Assembly (NCBI GenBank): GCA_018350325.1
Contig: JAEVLN010000001.1
Coordinates: forward strand, 4,369,254 to 4,433,253
From: Globodera rostochiensis
Taxonomy: Eukaryota > Nematoda > Chromadorea > Rhabditida > Heteroderidae
Direction of reading: 5' to 3'
Length of the DNA stretch: 64,000 bases
Positions 38,129-50,400 of the stretch are shown here, in pieces. The notes under the pieces were generated by a model. That model did not search any database. It saw only the letters and a list, made by a program, of their open reading frames with translations, and had not been told where the DNA came from. Each line of letters starts with the position of its first letter. Within the stretch, counting starts at the first letter, position 1. Position numbers and translations under genes: made by a program.

Positions 38129-40683
38129 TCACTTCTTACGCGTTTCCAATGTCGTCGGTATTGCTTTACCGCTGCTACCAAACGGAACGTTCCGTTTTTC
38201 AGCGACCAGCATCAGGCGGTTGCTTTGCCGCAAGCTGTGCCGTTTCATCGTCGGTTGTTCGGCTAATCCCTCCTCATTCTCTTCCATCATCATCAACGAG
38301 TTATCCCTCTTCCGTACTGACGACACCTTCTGAATAAAACAACACAATTTTCTGCCGAGTGTCGCCATCTTCAACTCGCACCTTTCCAAAATTCAGCTTT
38401 TCATTCCGAGGATAAACAACTTCATCCCCTTCTTCTTCTAAGAGTGCCGAAGCTCGTCGTGCCCCGTCTTCTTGCAGTTTCATTTTTGCACTCTCACGCC
38501 GTTCCTCCTCCACTTCATTCCCCAACAATTCCCCGTCGGTGTCGATGGATCCCTCCCCAGTCAGATTCAGAGGCGATGCCGGTGGCATTGATGACGACAG
38601 CAGCAACTCCCCGCCGTTCGCCTCCTTCTCCACAGCCGAAAGCCCATCGTCATCTTCGTCGTCATGGCCATCCTCCACGCTATGGTCTCCGGCGAGTGCG
38701 TTCATTGCCGCCAACAAACGACCCGAATTCTTTTCTTGCAGTTCAGCGACCAATTTCACCTCGTCCTCCTCAACCGGAATGTGCACCTGAAAGCGACAAA
38801 ATAATTTCAAATTTATGTCTTTTTTCGATCGGTCGAACAAAAAATTAAGACAGAAAAACTGAAAACCATCAAAAAAATCCAAAACATGAATTTTCACCTC
38901 GGCAAAGAACTTTTGCAGGAAGAGCATAAAATTGCTTCCGGCGGGCAAAGTCGCCACGGTAGTTTCTGCCGCTCTTTCCGAATGTTTTACGCTGATGTGC
39001 AATCGAACTTTCCACTGGGAAGAACTCTGAACAGCAAAAGGTTAACCCAAAGACCCCTTTTTTGTCTTTTTTTGCCTGGTAGCCACATTGACCGCAAGCG
39101 TACGGCACGCACTCCTGACGATGGACGTCTTCCAAATGGGTGACGAGCTGATACCCCGTCAACACTTCGCCACATTCGATGCAGGTGTAAGAACGCTAAA
39201 ACGTACGTACATAATCCTTCGTCGTCGGTTAGGACAGCTTTTCGACCTCCATGTCCACATATTTCTGCAACTCCTCCAAGTTGCGGAACTGCGAATTTGC
39301 TGCAGATGGGCCAAACCGCTGCAAAAAAAAATGTTATTTGAAAGGGGCAACTTTTGATTGATGCATTCATTCACCTTGGAATGTTCGGGAAAGCACTGTT
39401 CCATCAGAAGACCCCATTGGAGCTGCATTTCAAAGCTGAGCATATCCATCGGCTGACTACTAAAATCCTGATGGTTGTGCGCCATGTGCAGGCGCACCTA
39501 CAAGACATGATTTGATTGTACAAAATGTGTATGAATTGGTAAGAGTTATGGAGGAGTGTTATGCTGAATCCGCAATTCCCGCATCTTTCCCCGATTGAAA
39601 TTGTCCCAAATTGTTTCTCTCTGATTCAAACCATCCCCCATAAATTTGTCTGTCCAATGCCAAACCACCCTCTTAATCTTATCCTATGCCAAATTCGAAT
39701 CTGTTACATCAAATGATCTTAAACCCCCTAAACCGGGGACACAAAATGTGCCGACCTTCGCCATTTCATTGTGCGAGTAGTGACAGTGACAGCACCGGTA
39801 CTGCTTCAGCGACGCATGTCGTCGCACGTGATTGGTCAGGTTGCTGAGCCGAGAGGACATAATGCGATTGTTGCACAACAAACAGACGGCAAATTCGTCG
39901 TTCTTCTTTCCGGTCACCGGTGCCGACGCTGGCATTGACATCGCTGCCGTTACTCCTCCGTTCGCAGCCGTTGAAGAAGAGGAAGATGCCGGGGAGGTGG
40001 CCGAAAGTGCGGGAAGAAGTCCCCCCGCATGTCCATCTTCCACAATTCCTCCGCCATTTCCGTTGATGTAGACTCGAGTTTGACTGGGTGGAGGATGTTG
40101 GGGATGGGAGGCGGCCGACGAAGAAGCTCTTCCCAGAGGGGCCTTTGCGGAGGTCGGACGAGCGCGTGGTGGGCCCGAAGAGGAAGAATGTGGCGGTTGA
40201 TGCTGCTGAAGGAGGGAAGGCGGCTGATACTGAAGACGATGGCACGCATCGAAAGGCGCTGAAAACAAAAACAATTTGGGCGGGCGCTTCCTCTCCTTCT
40301 CTGTCACCTTTTCTCTCATCAGCCATCGGTGCCAACAACGAATTCATTTTGTCTCCACTGACCAAAGCATTGCTTCTGTCATTGTTTTGAGGAGGTTCTT
40401 GTTGAGTCTGATGCTGCATGCTGTACGGAAGGAAGCCATTCTCTCGCACTTCGTTTACAAAAGACACTTCCGGGTAGCCGTTCTCGAGCTATACTTATTA
40501 TTATTATTAAAACAACGATTTAAAAAAGCAAAAACTAACCAACAATTTGTACAATCGAAGCACATCCGTTCCCTCGGACAATCGAACAATGGCATACTTT
40601 GGACAACGCTGAAGGGCATGGTTATAATGAATTGATGACCGGTTAATGGTGACACTTTTGCCAGTGCTGCTGTTATTGTGCAT
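38129..40683 (-). CDS. C2H2 zinc-finger protein, specific family not recognised
   Basis: Probably a nuclear nucleic-acid-binding protein. The ATG at 40681-40683 gives MHNNSSTGKSVTINRSSIHY and RCPKYAIVRLSEGTDVLRLY. A Ser/Pro/Gln-rich middle follows, then C2H2 fingers: CLLCNNRIMSSRLSNLTNHV RRH, paired with YRCCHCHYSHNEMAKVRLHM AHNH; YTCIECGEVLTGYQLVTHLE DVH; and YACGQCGYQ continuing across an intron into VRLHISVKHSE. Between the finger groups is a helical segment (SFEMQLQWGLLMEQCFPEHS K). The C-terminal third is acidic (SVEDGHDDEDDDGLSAVEKE). The final intron runs from GTGCGAG after LNFGK to TATTCAG and gives KVSSVRKRDNSLMMMEENEE and a basic tail ending at 38129. Start and end are phase-consistent; function is unknown. 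Confidence 0.75.
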
Positions 40684-41688
40684 TTTTCGCTGCTGAATTT
40701 TAATTGAAAAAGAAAATTTTGAATGGACTAAAATTAAAATCAAAAAGTAAAACACCGCAAAAATATTGTAAACGAATGACGAAGGAGAATTTATAGGGAA
40801 AATGCAGTAAAGGCAAGGCAAAATGTGGTTGAGGGGAATGGCGAATGAGTGGCGGGGGGGGGGGGGGCGCACAGCAACGACGAGGACAGCAGGCGGCGAG
40901 AGCTTCGCCACCATCCGACTGCATTTGGCCCTCCCCCCACCACCAGCCCCATCCATTCGTCCTCCCCGTCTCTCTCGACCTTCTCCACCCCACCGCCTCT
41001 GTGACTGACTGCACACATTCACTCTCATCTCGCCAAACACCACCCAACCCCCGCCCGCCACCATCTGCTGCTGCTGCTGCTGCTGCTGCTCTTCGCTCGT
41101 CCTTCTCCGCCGCAAATGCACGCCTTTTCCTTGCTCACACTTGCTTCGTGCTTTGCTGCCCCAGCAACGGTGGAAGGCGGGCGATGAGTTGGGAAGTGGT
41201 CGGTGGGAGAGTGAAGAAGGGCAAAGCAAGGCGAGTGAGTGCAGCACTGCCCGCACCCTAACAATTAAATTGCACTACGAAAGCGTACACTTTTGGAGGG
41301 CGTATGACCACAAAGTTAATGTTAGGAAAGAGAAAATACCCCTCGTCTGCTGTTTAGGGGACCAAAAATTTTTTCCCATTTTTTGTACAATGTAAAAAAT
41401 TGAACTTTAAAAGAGCCGCGGAAATTCGTCTTTGGACATTTCGCCAAATAAATTCAAAAACTTTCTTTAAAATTATGCTTTGTATGTTATTTTTAGATTC
41501 AACTTATTTGTTGCCAAGAGAATGTGCCTGTTCAGACTCAAAATTTACAAAACTCGAGAACCTAGACCGACTTAACCCCAACAAACATTCGAGTCCCAAA
41601 AACCCGAGATTTTGAAAAAAATTTCTCCCCCTAATGGCGGTGGATATTTTGACAATTTAAGAAATTATGCGAAAGCCACGGACTCATA
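40684..41688. other. Upstream region of the zinc-finger gene with a CTG repeat and G/C runs
   Basis: A G-run lies at 40854-40867 and a (CTG)8-type run at about 41067-41090, in CT-rich sequence. Frames on both strands across 40700-41260 are open but low-complexity (Pro/Ser or Gly/Trp) and are not called. 41270-41688 is AT-rich without features. Confidence 0.5.
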
Positions 41689-41696
41689 ATATTTTC

Positions 41697-42709
41697 CAGG
41701 CATGGACACGGTTATGAATTTCCTTAACCGTAACCGCCCGTCCTCAAACACTTAGAAACGTTAACCGTCCGTAACCGCCCGTCTTAAAAATCTCATAACC
41801 GTTAACCGCCCGTAACCGCCCGTCCTCAAAATCTCATAACCGTTAACCGCCCGCGGTTATCCGCGGTTAACCGCATTATTTAAAAATCAATAAAGTTTTC
41901 CAGATTTTGAATAATCGATTTTTCAAAACTATTTTTTTCCGATCGTGATGTGTGGCGTCCTTCTAAAATTAAATCAAAATTGATGTGTATTGAACTTAAC
42001 AAGTGATTTTTTATCAGATTTTGTCAATGAATAAAATTTTTAAATCTCTTTCTAACACTTTCATGATTAAAATCTAATAAAGCGCGACCGATCAGAGTAA
42101 TATTTTTGTTTTTTGCGCATTAATTTTCTAAAATATTTTTAAGAGAGGGGGTGGGGGTTCGGCGGTGCCGATAGGCGCCGCCGAGAGAAAAAAATTGAAT
42201 ATTTACCGACTTATGCTAAGAAAAATTGTCAAATTTAGGTGATTGAACGTTTTAAAATGCACTAATTATTTATGTAAACACTTAGAATTTTACTTTTTTT
42301 AGCTAAAATTTTTGTAAAAAATTGTAAGAATACTAAAAAGGAGGGATATTAAAATATAAATAAAATGATTACAGCGGATGGGGCTTGAACCTAGAACAAA
42401 TAAAATCAGTCGAAGAGTTTCACCACTAAGCCACTGGATCGATAAAGTAATTTGGTGAAATGTGAATAAAAGTCAAAGAAATTATAAGGCAAATCATCTC
42501 ATTCCTCAGCAGCCAAAAAATAACGGATACGACGGTTAACCGCGGTTTTAGAGGTCATAACCGTTAACCGACCGTAACCGCCCGCCCTCAAAATCTCATA
42601 ACCGTTAACCGCCCGTAACCGTGACCTTTTAAATTCCATAACCGTTAACCGCGGGTAACCGCGGTTAACCGCGGATAACCGCGGTTACGGGTAACCGTGT
42701 CCATGCCTG
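41697..42709. mobile_element. Non-autonomous hAT-like DNA transposon (MITE), complete with TSD
   Basis: The ends are perfect 18-bp inverted repeats, CAGGCATGGACACGGTTA at 41697-41714 and its reverse complement ending at 42709. Both flanks carry the same 8 bp, ATATTTTC (41689-41696 and 42710-42717), a target-site duplication. An 8-bp TSD with CA..-starting ends is the hAT superfamily signature (established). Inside each end are many subterminal copies of TAACCG / CGGTTA in both orientations (for example 41725-41875 and 42530-42690), typical transposase-binding clusters. The interior has no open frame of note, so the element cannot encode its own transposase. Intact ends and an exact TSD argue for fairly recent insertion. 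Confidence 0.9.
42373..42441 (-). other. tRNA-like segment (Pol III A and B box) inside the hAT element
   Basis: On the minus strand TGGCTTAGTGG matches the A-box pattern (TRGCNNAGYGG) and GGTTCAAGCCC, about 30 nt later, matches the B box (GGTTCRANNCC). The T-arm and acceptor stems do not pair well, so this is a degenerate tRNA pseudogene or the head of a tRNA-derived SINE rather than a working tRNA gene. Confidence 0.5.
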
Positions 42710-42717
42710 ATATTTTC

Positions 42718-44450
42718 TAAGAACTATTTGCTTTTTTGATTTGAACGGGAAAAGGACGGCATTTCCGGTCTCGTTAATTTGGGCCCAACAAGATTCTTAA
42801 CGAAACGGGGAAAAGGCGGGATCCCGGTCCCGCTAGGGAAAATCAAATAAAAAGCGAAAAAAGCCCGGGGGAAGGGGGCTCTTTGGAAGTGAACTACAGC
42901 TTCGGATTGTGGCAACCAATCGTTCACCTCGTTTAAGTTCTGTCGCAATGTACAGCCCGGTATGCCTCTCGGATTCATCGCTTTAATGACTCGTTTTGGA
43001 AGAGTGATCAGCTCTCTGCAAATAGCCGCCACTGAGCGTCGGAAGAATCCAAAGTCTGACGAATGATTTTTTCTGGTTGAGACCAGCAGAGGGCATCGCG
43101 GATATATGAATACGCAAGCCAGTATCATACCGATCTCGACCTTCCTTTTGCCTGTCAATGGACTTCCATCGTCTCCGATCAGTTCAACTTCGCTGCTGAC
43201 TGATCAACGGCACTCTCAGTCTCTTTCCTGCTGCGGGGAAAACGTCGCCTCTTTTCTGAACTGCTTCGAATTCATATGCCCCGTTTCGGCCTCATTCTTT
43301 TCTTTGTTTCGATGATCACAATCTTTGCTGTTGAATTTGTTTTGTTTTCATTATTTATTTTACATTTATTGCCAAATGTTGCAAAAAAAAACGCATTCAT
43401 TTCTCCCATTTGGCGGCAAATTTCCGCCGCCAACGGCGACTCCTCATCAGCCCCTCCAGCAACAACGACTAAACACTGTTTATGACCCCAAATGTCATCG
43501 CCCCCCCCCGTCCATTTGTTGGCTTGCTCCGCTGGTGTCCGTCCCCTCCCCCCCCCCCCCCCATTTGACACCCCCCCCCTCCCCCCCCTCCCCTCCCCCC
43601 CCCCCCATTTGACACCCCCCCCCCTCCCCCCCCCCGCTCCCCCCTCCCCCCCCCCTCCCCTCCCCCCCCAACCCCCCACAGCAAAGTTCCTCCTCATCCG
43701 ACCACTCGCCTACGGCCAGCATTGAAAGAGTTTGACAGACTCCAAAAAAACCAAAAATCTCCGGACATTTTTCTCCTCTGAACAAGATAAAGAATCAACG
43801 ATAGGGCCACTTTGTTTGGTTTTGTTTCCGACTTTTGTTGCTCGAACAGACGACCTCCGTCGCCCGTCCGTTTCATTCTCCGCTTCTCCCCGCAAAATAT
43901 GTTCACAATTTATGCTGAAAAATGTTTTTGTTGAAGCCCCCCCCCTCTTCTCTAATCAACTCAACGAACTCTCACAATCGTGTCCGCTTCCAAGCCATTC
44001 TTGTCCCCATTTCGCTTTTACCTTTCATTCGACCGATTATTATTATTTGTTGATGATCAGTTCCCCGTCAGCTGACTTACCCCTCCCCCCCCCCAGCCCA
44101 AATCCCCCCCGGGGAGTGAGTGTCCGTCCCTTTAGGCGTTTACCCCCCAAGTACAAATAGAGGATTCCCCGACTTCTTCTTTCGGTGTCGATAAATCACT
44201 TCTCCCTTTTATCCTAATTTAACCCCCATTAATCAAAGTTAGCTCACAAATCAGTCAACCAACATCCGGAGAAATTGGCCCATTTTTCATTTGAGAACAA
44301 TTTAATTAATGAGACGGCCAATAATTCTTTTTTAAAACGCTTTTGGCTACAAAAATTAAATCGGGAGGGATTAGAATGCATTAATAAAGCTGTTCAAAAT
44401 TGAGATTTGAATTCATTTAATGTCATGGGGGGAGGAGCTTTTCTGAATTT
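42718..44450. other. Region upstream of the CSPG4-like gene, with a 190-bp C-rich block
   Basis: At 43500-43675 the plus strand is almost pure C with sparse T, interrupted by repeated CCATTTGACACCCCCCC. A minus-strand frame (42724-43158) containing GFFRRSVAAICRELITLPKR may be real but was not identified. The first exon(s) of the CSPG4-like gene, including a signal peptide, should lie here or further upstream; none could be fixed. Confidence 0.4.
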
Positions 44451-47400
44451 AAGTCCGACCTCGGCCCTGCTGTTCACTGTGACTAATCTGAGTCTGATCA
44501 TCGAACCGGACCATTCGATCACCGGGATCAGAGCAAAAGAAGATCACTATCTGCGGCATAATAACCTCAAGACGGTCTTTCAACTGTTAGTTTTGGGTGG
44601 ACAACGAAATGAGACAATTTCTGTTCAAATTGACGAAACCAATCATCAACTCATTTACATTGATGGATCAGAGACAGGTTTTTAAAAGCATTTTATTTAT
44701 TTTATTATTTTGTAATTTTCTTTTTTTCAAGGACAATCGGCCAAAAGGAGGACAAATTTTCTGATGCATTGTCAAAATGCATCCAATAGGCAACAAAAAA
44801 ACAATTCAAGCACAATTTATTTTAATTCTATATTCTGTACATGGCCAACTTCCAACGGCACTTTCATAGGTAAATTTAATTTTACAATTTTAATTGATTT
44901 AATGCAAATGGTAAGGTTAGTTTAATAAGCCAAGCCCATAAAATGCGTTTTGCCCCCCTCCCCCCCAACAGATGTGCGATAATGTTGTGGGTTGGTTGGG
45001 TTTGGTTGGTGTCCATTGCCCGAAGCAATTAAAAGTTGGGGCCCGAGGGAATTTGGGTGGAAAAATGGGCGAAAATGTTTTTCCTGCGGCATAATGGCGA
45101 TGGCATCTGGACTGAATCAACAAACTGATTAGTGCTTTTTTGACAAGTTTAGTTTAAATTGCGTAAAATTGGCACAAAATGTTAAGCTTGGAGGAGAATA
45201 GAACTGAATTAATTGAGGACAATAATGAAGTTATTTGGAGATGGAATAGGGCCAAATTTCTGTTGCAGCTTTGTTGATCGGACAAATTTATCCCCCCGGG
45301 GGAGTGTTCTACGGCTGTGTTCGTCAGGTGCTTCTCAACGGACACTTTCTGTTGGACGAATGGTGTCGACACAAAGCAAACGGCTCGGAATCGTCGGACA
45401 TCGAATCTTTGGATGGGCGTCGCTTTGTTCATCGACGGACTGTCCGTCTGCTGGACGCCGTCGGCGGCCGATTTGACGACCGATTGCCTCAAAAGGCTTC
45501 ACTCCGCCGAGGGGAAAAGCCGCCAAAAGACGGCGAATTTGTTGTGGACGAAGGCGGCACAGTGCCAATTCCGTTGCTGAAACAGTTGAGGCCGGCGGAC
45601 GAATGGAAACGGACGGGCAAAAGTGCGGGTCGGAGACGCTTTGAGGTGTTTGCTGCTTTATGTTTAAATATTTTGGTATAAAAAAGGAATTAAAATAAAT
45701 AAATGGACATTTAGATTTTGAAACGGCCCCAACACGGCTCCATTCTGAACACGAACGCCTTCTCCTCCCCTTTCCCTGCCGCCATTTTGTCATTTTCCTA
45801 TGCCCAAATTTTGTCCCAGCAAATTTTCTACCGACACGACGGCACCGAAACACTTTCGGACCTTTTGGAATTGAGGGTGGGTGACATAATGCCAAAATGT
45901 TTATTTATAAAAGTCGAATAATTCAGCTTTTGGACTCCGTTGGTGGGCAAGAGGCAACTTCCGACGCCATTTCAATTCCCATCCAAATTGTGCCCAAAAA
46001 CGATGCCCCCTCACTCCAATTCGGCTCAATGGGCCCAATTCTCTTTATGGAATCGGGGTCAAGGTAAAAGTAAATTTGGGGGGGGGGGGTTTCCAAATTA
46101 TCAATGTTTGTTTGAAGAATCCAATTGGCTGCTGAAGTCCATCTTCGAATTGTGGACCCGGATTCAGCTCCCGAGTTGATTTGGCTTTATTTGGAAGATG
46201 TTCTGCCCAGCCTCGACATTGTGGACCGGTTCAGCAACCGTTTGAGGCGTTTCTCATTGGCTGAACTGCTCCACGGCAATGTGTTCCTGTTGGCCGAAGG
46301 GGACGACGAACGGGACGAAGGGCGGTTCACTTTGGTCTGAAATGGCGGTGACTGGGCCATTGACCCGATTTTTTTCACAGAATGCCAAGGACGAATTTGG
46401 TGCTCAGTCGATGCCACTAACTGTCCACGTCGCATTCGCGCCGTTGAAACTTTTGCTGGACAGAAACATGGGCATGCGACTGCTTCAGCAGACAAGGTCC
46501 CCCCCTCCCCCCCCCCTCCCCCCCCCGGACTGCTTCAGCAGACAAGGTCCCCCCCCCCCCTCCCCCCCCCTCCCCCCCCCCGGACTGCTTCAGCAGACAA
46601 GGTCCCCCCCCCCCCTCCCCCCCCCCTCCCCCCCCGGACTGCTTCAGCAGACAAGGTCCCCCCCTCCTCCTCCCCCCCCCCCTCCCTCCCCCCCCCCGGA
46701 CTGCTTCAGCAGACAAGGTCCACCCCTCCCCCCCCCCCCTCCCCCCCCCCCCCCCCGGACTGCTTCAGCAGACAAGGTCCCCCCCCCCCTCCCCCCCCCC
46801 CCGACTGCTTCAACAGACAAGGTCCCACCCACCCCCCTCCCCCCATTATGCCAATAAATAGAAGACTAGAATAAGAACATTTTGCATTTAGTCAGCTGAT
46901 TGAGTCCTCGCATTTGCACTTTCGCTGCGTCTCATTGAATTCGGCTAGTAAATTGCCGCTGGACGATGTCTTCGTCCGCTATTCCGTCGTTGATCAGCCC
47001 AAATTCGGCGTGGTCGAATGTCTGAACGACGCGGACGACTCGCACCGTCGCTGGACGCTCTGCTCGATATTTTTGCAAAAAGACATCGACGAACTCCGAG
47101 TACGCTACAGACACACCAACGGCAACAGAACACTGGTGATGGACACCTTCGACTTTCAGGCAAAACTTCAGCTGTCTGGAATAATAAAGAATTTAAAAAT
47201 TTACTCCTTTTAAGGCTCATTGTGCAGACAGTAACACGCGAGTTCAGGCATTCCAAATTGGTAAAAAAGAATATGACACTGATTAAGAAGATTCGATCAT
47301 TTACGAGACTTATAAAACATGTGACCCTCAGATTACACCAATTAGATCATTTAAATTACACCAATTAGATCATTTAAATTAACCTAAATTACACCAATTA

Positions 47401-50400
47401 GATCATTTAAATTACACCAATTAGATCATTTGAATTAGAGGGTCAAAATGGTTTTCGTTTTCTTATCCTTTGCATAATCGGTGGTGACAGATCAGTCGAC
47501 AATTCCGCCTTTTGAATTCAGATTTTGTTACGTTGAGCATTCGTGTTTTTGTCCAAGAATCGCTGCTTCTGAATCAAACAGATCAAAGTGTTCTTTCAAG
47601 ACGAAATTTGTTGGCCACCGTTTTCCCACACAATTTTCAACCGGATCAGGTGCCTCAAAATACTAATTTAGGTTTAAAACAATTCGAAATTGAATTAAAC
47701 AAATAAAAATTAAAAACGTTCAGTTGGTGTTCAACATATTAGAAGCGCCCAAATTGGGAATGCTTTTACGGCATTTACCCGAAATTGGCAAACAAAGGCG
47801 GGTTGGGGTTAATTCGAACTTCAGCCAACAAGTAATAAACGTTCGGAGTTCGGGTGTTAAAGACGCGAATATTTTAGCAAATTGACGACGGACTGATCTC
47901 GTACAAACTCCACTTCGCCCCGTTCAACGTCCTCAACGATTTCTTTACCTTTCGTCTGTTGACCCCCGCGGGGCCGTCGGATGAAACGTTTCGCTTTGAA
48001 TTGGTCTATTTGCCTGGAGGCAATGTGGGCGCCATTCTTTTGCTGAATCGGACGCTAATTGTGCCCCAGGGGGGTATACAGCAGGTGTCCTTCCAAATTT
48101 GCCAAAAGGGTTTTGGAATTGCGTAAATATTTTTGTTCAGATAAGCAACACGACGCTGTGGTTGGAGAGTGGGGATGGGGAAAAGGCGTTCATCTTCCGA
48201 GTGGCACTTCCGTCCTTAAACGGCCAGTTAGCGCTGTTGAACGAGGAGTTTGGATACGAGAAGTTGGAGATGGACGGCACATTCAAATCGGCCGACATTG
48301 CCGCACAAAGGCTCGTTTTGACAATCAACCACAAAAAAGCACACTTTCAGGTTGTTCTACGAACATGACGGGGACCAGTCTCGTTTCGATCGGATCTTTC
48401 TACTTGCCGAGAGCGAATTGCGCGACCCTGGTGGAGGAAAAGGGCACACTCCAATTGCCGTCTGGTTGCATATTTCCGTGGTGCCAAACAACAGCCATGC
48501 CCCGCAACTTCTGCAGAACATGTTCGGTGCGGCCGCGACAAGGCAACAAGTTGGAGCCGTATCGACTTACCAACGCAATCATTAACTTGGAGCTGTACAT
48601 TTCTATGTGCCTTAGATTCACTTGCTTTTGAACGATGAGCGAACTCTTTGGCCTTCTCTTCTCCCGTGGGTCGATTTGGACGGCTCGGATTGGCCCTCCA
48701 TGGAGCAGTCGCTGTTATTTTCCGTGGCCAAACAGCGCAATTCGCTCACTTTTCACCTTACCGATACGACCGTCTCGCGCGATTTCGTTATTTATGCCAA
48801 AATTGCCCCCGAAATGCCGTTGAGAGACTTTACGGAAGAGCAGCTGGTGGGCGGAGAATTGGTGCTGAAACATTTGGGAAGTCCGCGGGAAGAAACAATT
48901 ATTCGGTGAGTGTTTAGGCCTTTTATTGGCATGGAAACAATTGAAAAGCTTCAAAAGTTTTCATTAAAATTGTGAATTGATTAATTCACTTTTATTTGCG
49001 TCAGTTACTCCGTCAGCGACGGGTTGCACAGCTCGCCGTCCTTGCTGGCGTTGTCCGCCTCCTCCGGTGTGCCGTTCGTCCGTTTGTCCAGCGCCCCCAT
49101 CGTCCGCCTTCGCCTCCCCGCCGCCGGCTCCCCCGGCACAAATCGGCACATTTTGTTTCTTCTCACTTTGGCACATTTACGCGCAGAAACTAACCAAAAT
49201 TTGCCCGATTCTGCCATCAAATTCGAAGTTTCTCCGATAGTGCGGACGCCTTTTTGGCTGCTCCAAACGAATGGGACACTGACGCAAGTTGGACAGTTTG
49301 ATCAGATGGTCGGAGAGTTATTTATAAATATTTAAAATAGTTAATTAATACATAAATACTTAAGGACCTTTTCAACAACAAATTATTCATCGCTTTCGAC
49401 AACAACAACAACAAAATGTCTGAGACGGCGGCAGTGGAAATGGCCGTTCCAGTCAAAATGAATGTAATCGACGGGAGGAGTTGGAGGAGTTCAGCAACGG
49501 AGCAACAACAAATGATCGTCTTCAGCTTTTCAAACACTTCGAATGGACACGGAAAGGCCGCGGGGCCGCCGATTTGTAAGCACTGAAATTGGAAGAATGG
49601 GTCGCGACATTAACCAACAAAAATAAGCAAAATAATTTAAGCGATTGCCCTTTCTGTGCAAGCAAATGCCGGAGGGGAAAGGGCCGAACTGATCGTTCCC
49701 CGGGGGGGAAGTGCACCGATTGATTGGGAAATTCCGCTCTTTGCACAAATGGACGATGGGCAACGATTGGTGGCCAAACATCACATTGTCGAGACACCGA
49801 AGCGTGGCCAAATAATTTTTCAGAGACAAAAACGCGGTAATTTAAATGGAAAGATCCAACGCCCTCAGAAAGTTCAGACGCGTCCACCACCGCCAACTAC
49901 AACATTCCGCTGCTTAGCTTTGACCTTCGGGCGCTGCTCCAATTCGGCTCCCTCCAATACGTTCACAGCGCCGGAGGGTCCCCCACCCCAGGGGAAGAAG
50001 AACACGACCAATTCCAGCTGAATATAACCGTACAACGGTGGGGTAAAGCACAGCTGCGGCAGGAGGGGGCCAAGGAGGACTTCTTCCTGCAGTTGGGCCC
50101 GTTCACAGTGCCCATTCAGATTTATGCCGAGACTCAGGTTGGACGGTTTGGGTGAACGTCTTATACAATAATTTTGAAGAACAATTCAGCTCCAACTTAT
50201 CACTCCGTCTCTGATCAACTTTCGTGCCTCAACCGTCGACGGAGCCCGTGAATCCGATGGGATGGTATTGGAGGAGCACTTTCTGCGCGTCTCCGCCCCT
50301 CCGAATGTGTCGTTGGACGTGTCTCAGGTAAAGCTGCCGGTTTCTAAAACGATTAACCAAAACGAAACCGTAAAATGCCGGGTTTTCGGTTTGATTAAAA

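Noticed and set aside
40507..41261. Frames of 130-250 residues on both strands upstream of the zinc-finger start
   Set aside because: Low-complexity Gly/Trp or Pro/Ser sequence around a CTG repeat and a G-run; the zinc-finger start at 40683 is a better 5' end.
42373..42441. Functional tRNA gene
   Set aside because: Box motifs are present but the T-arm and acceptor stem do not pair; called only tRNA-like.
42724..43158. Minus-strand frame with a faint resemblance to a longin-domain SNARE (GFFRRSVAAICRELITL)
   Set aside because: The similarity is restricted to a few positions and neither the C-terminal SNARE motif nor a splice context is present.
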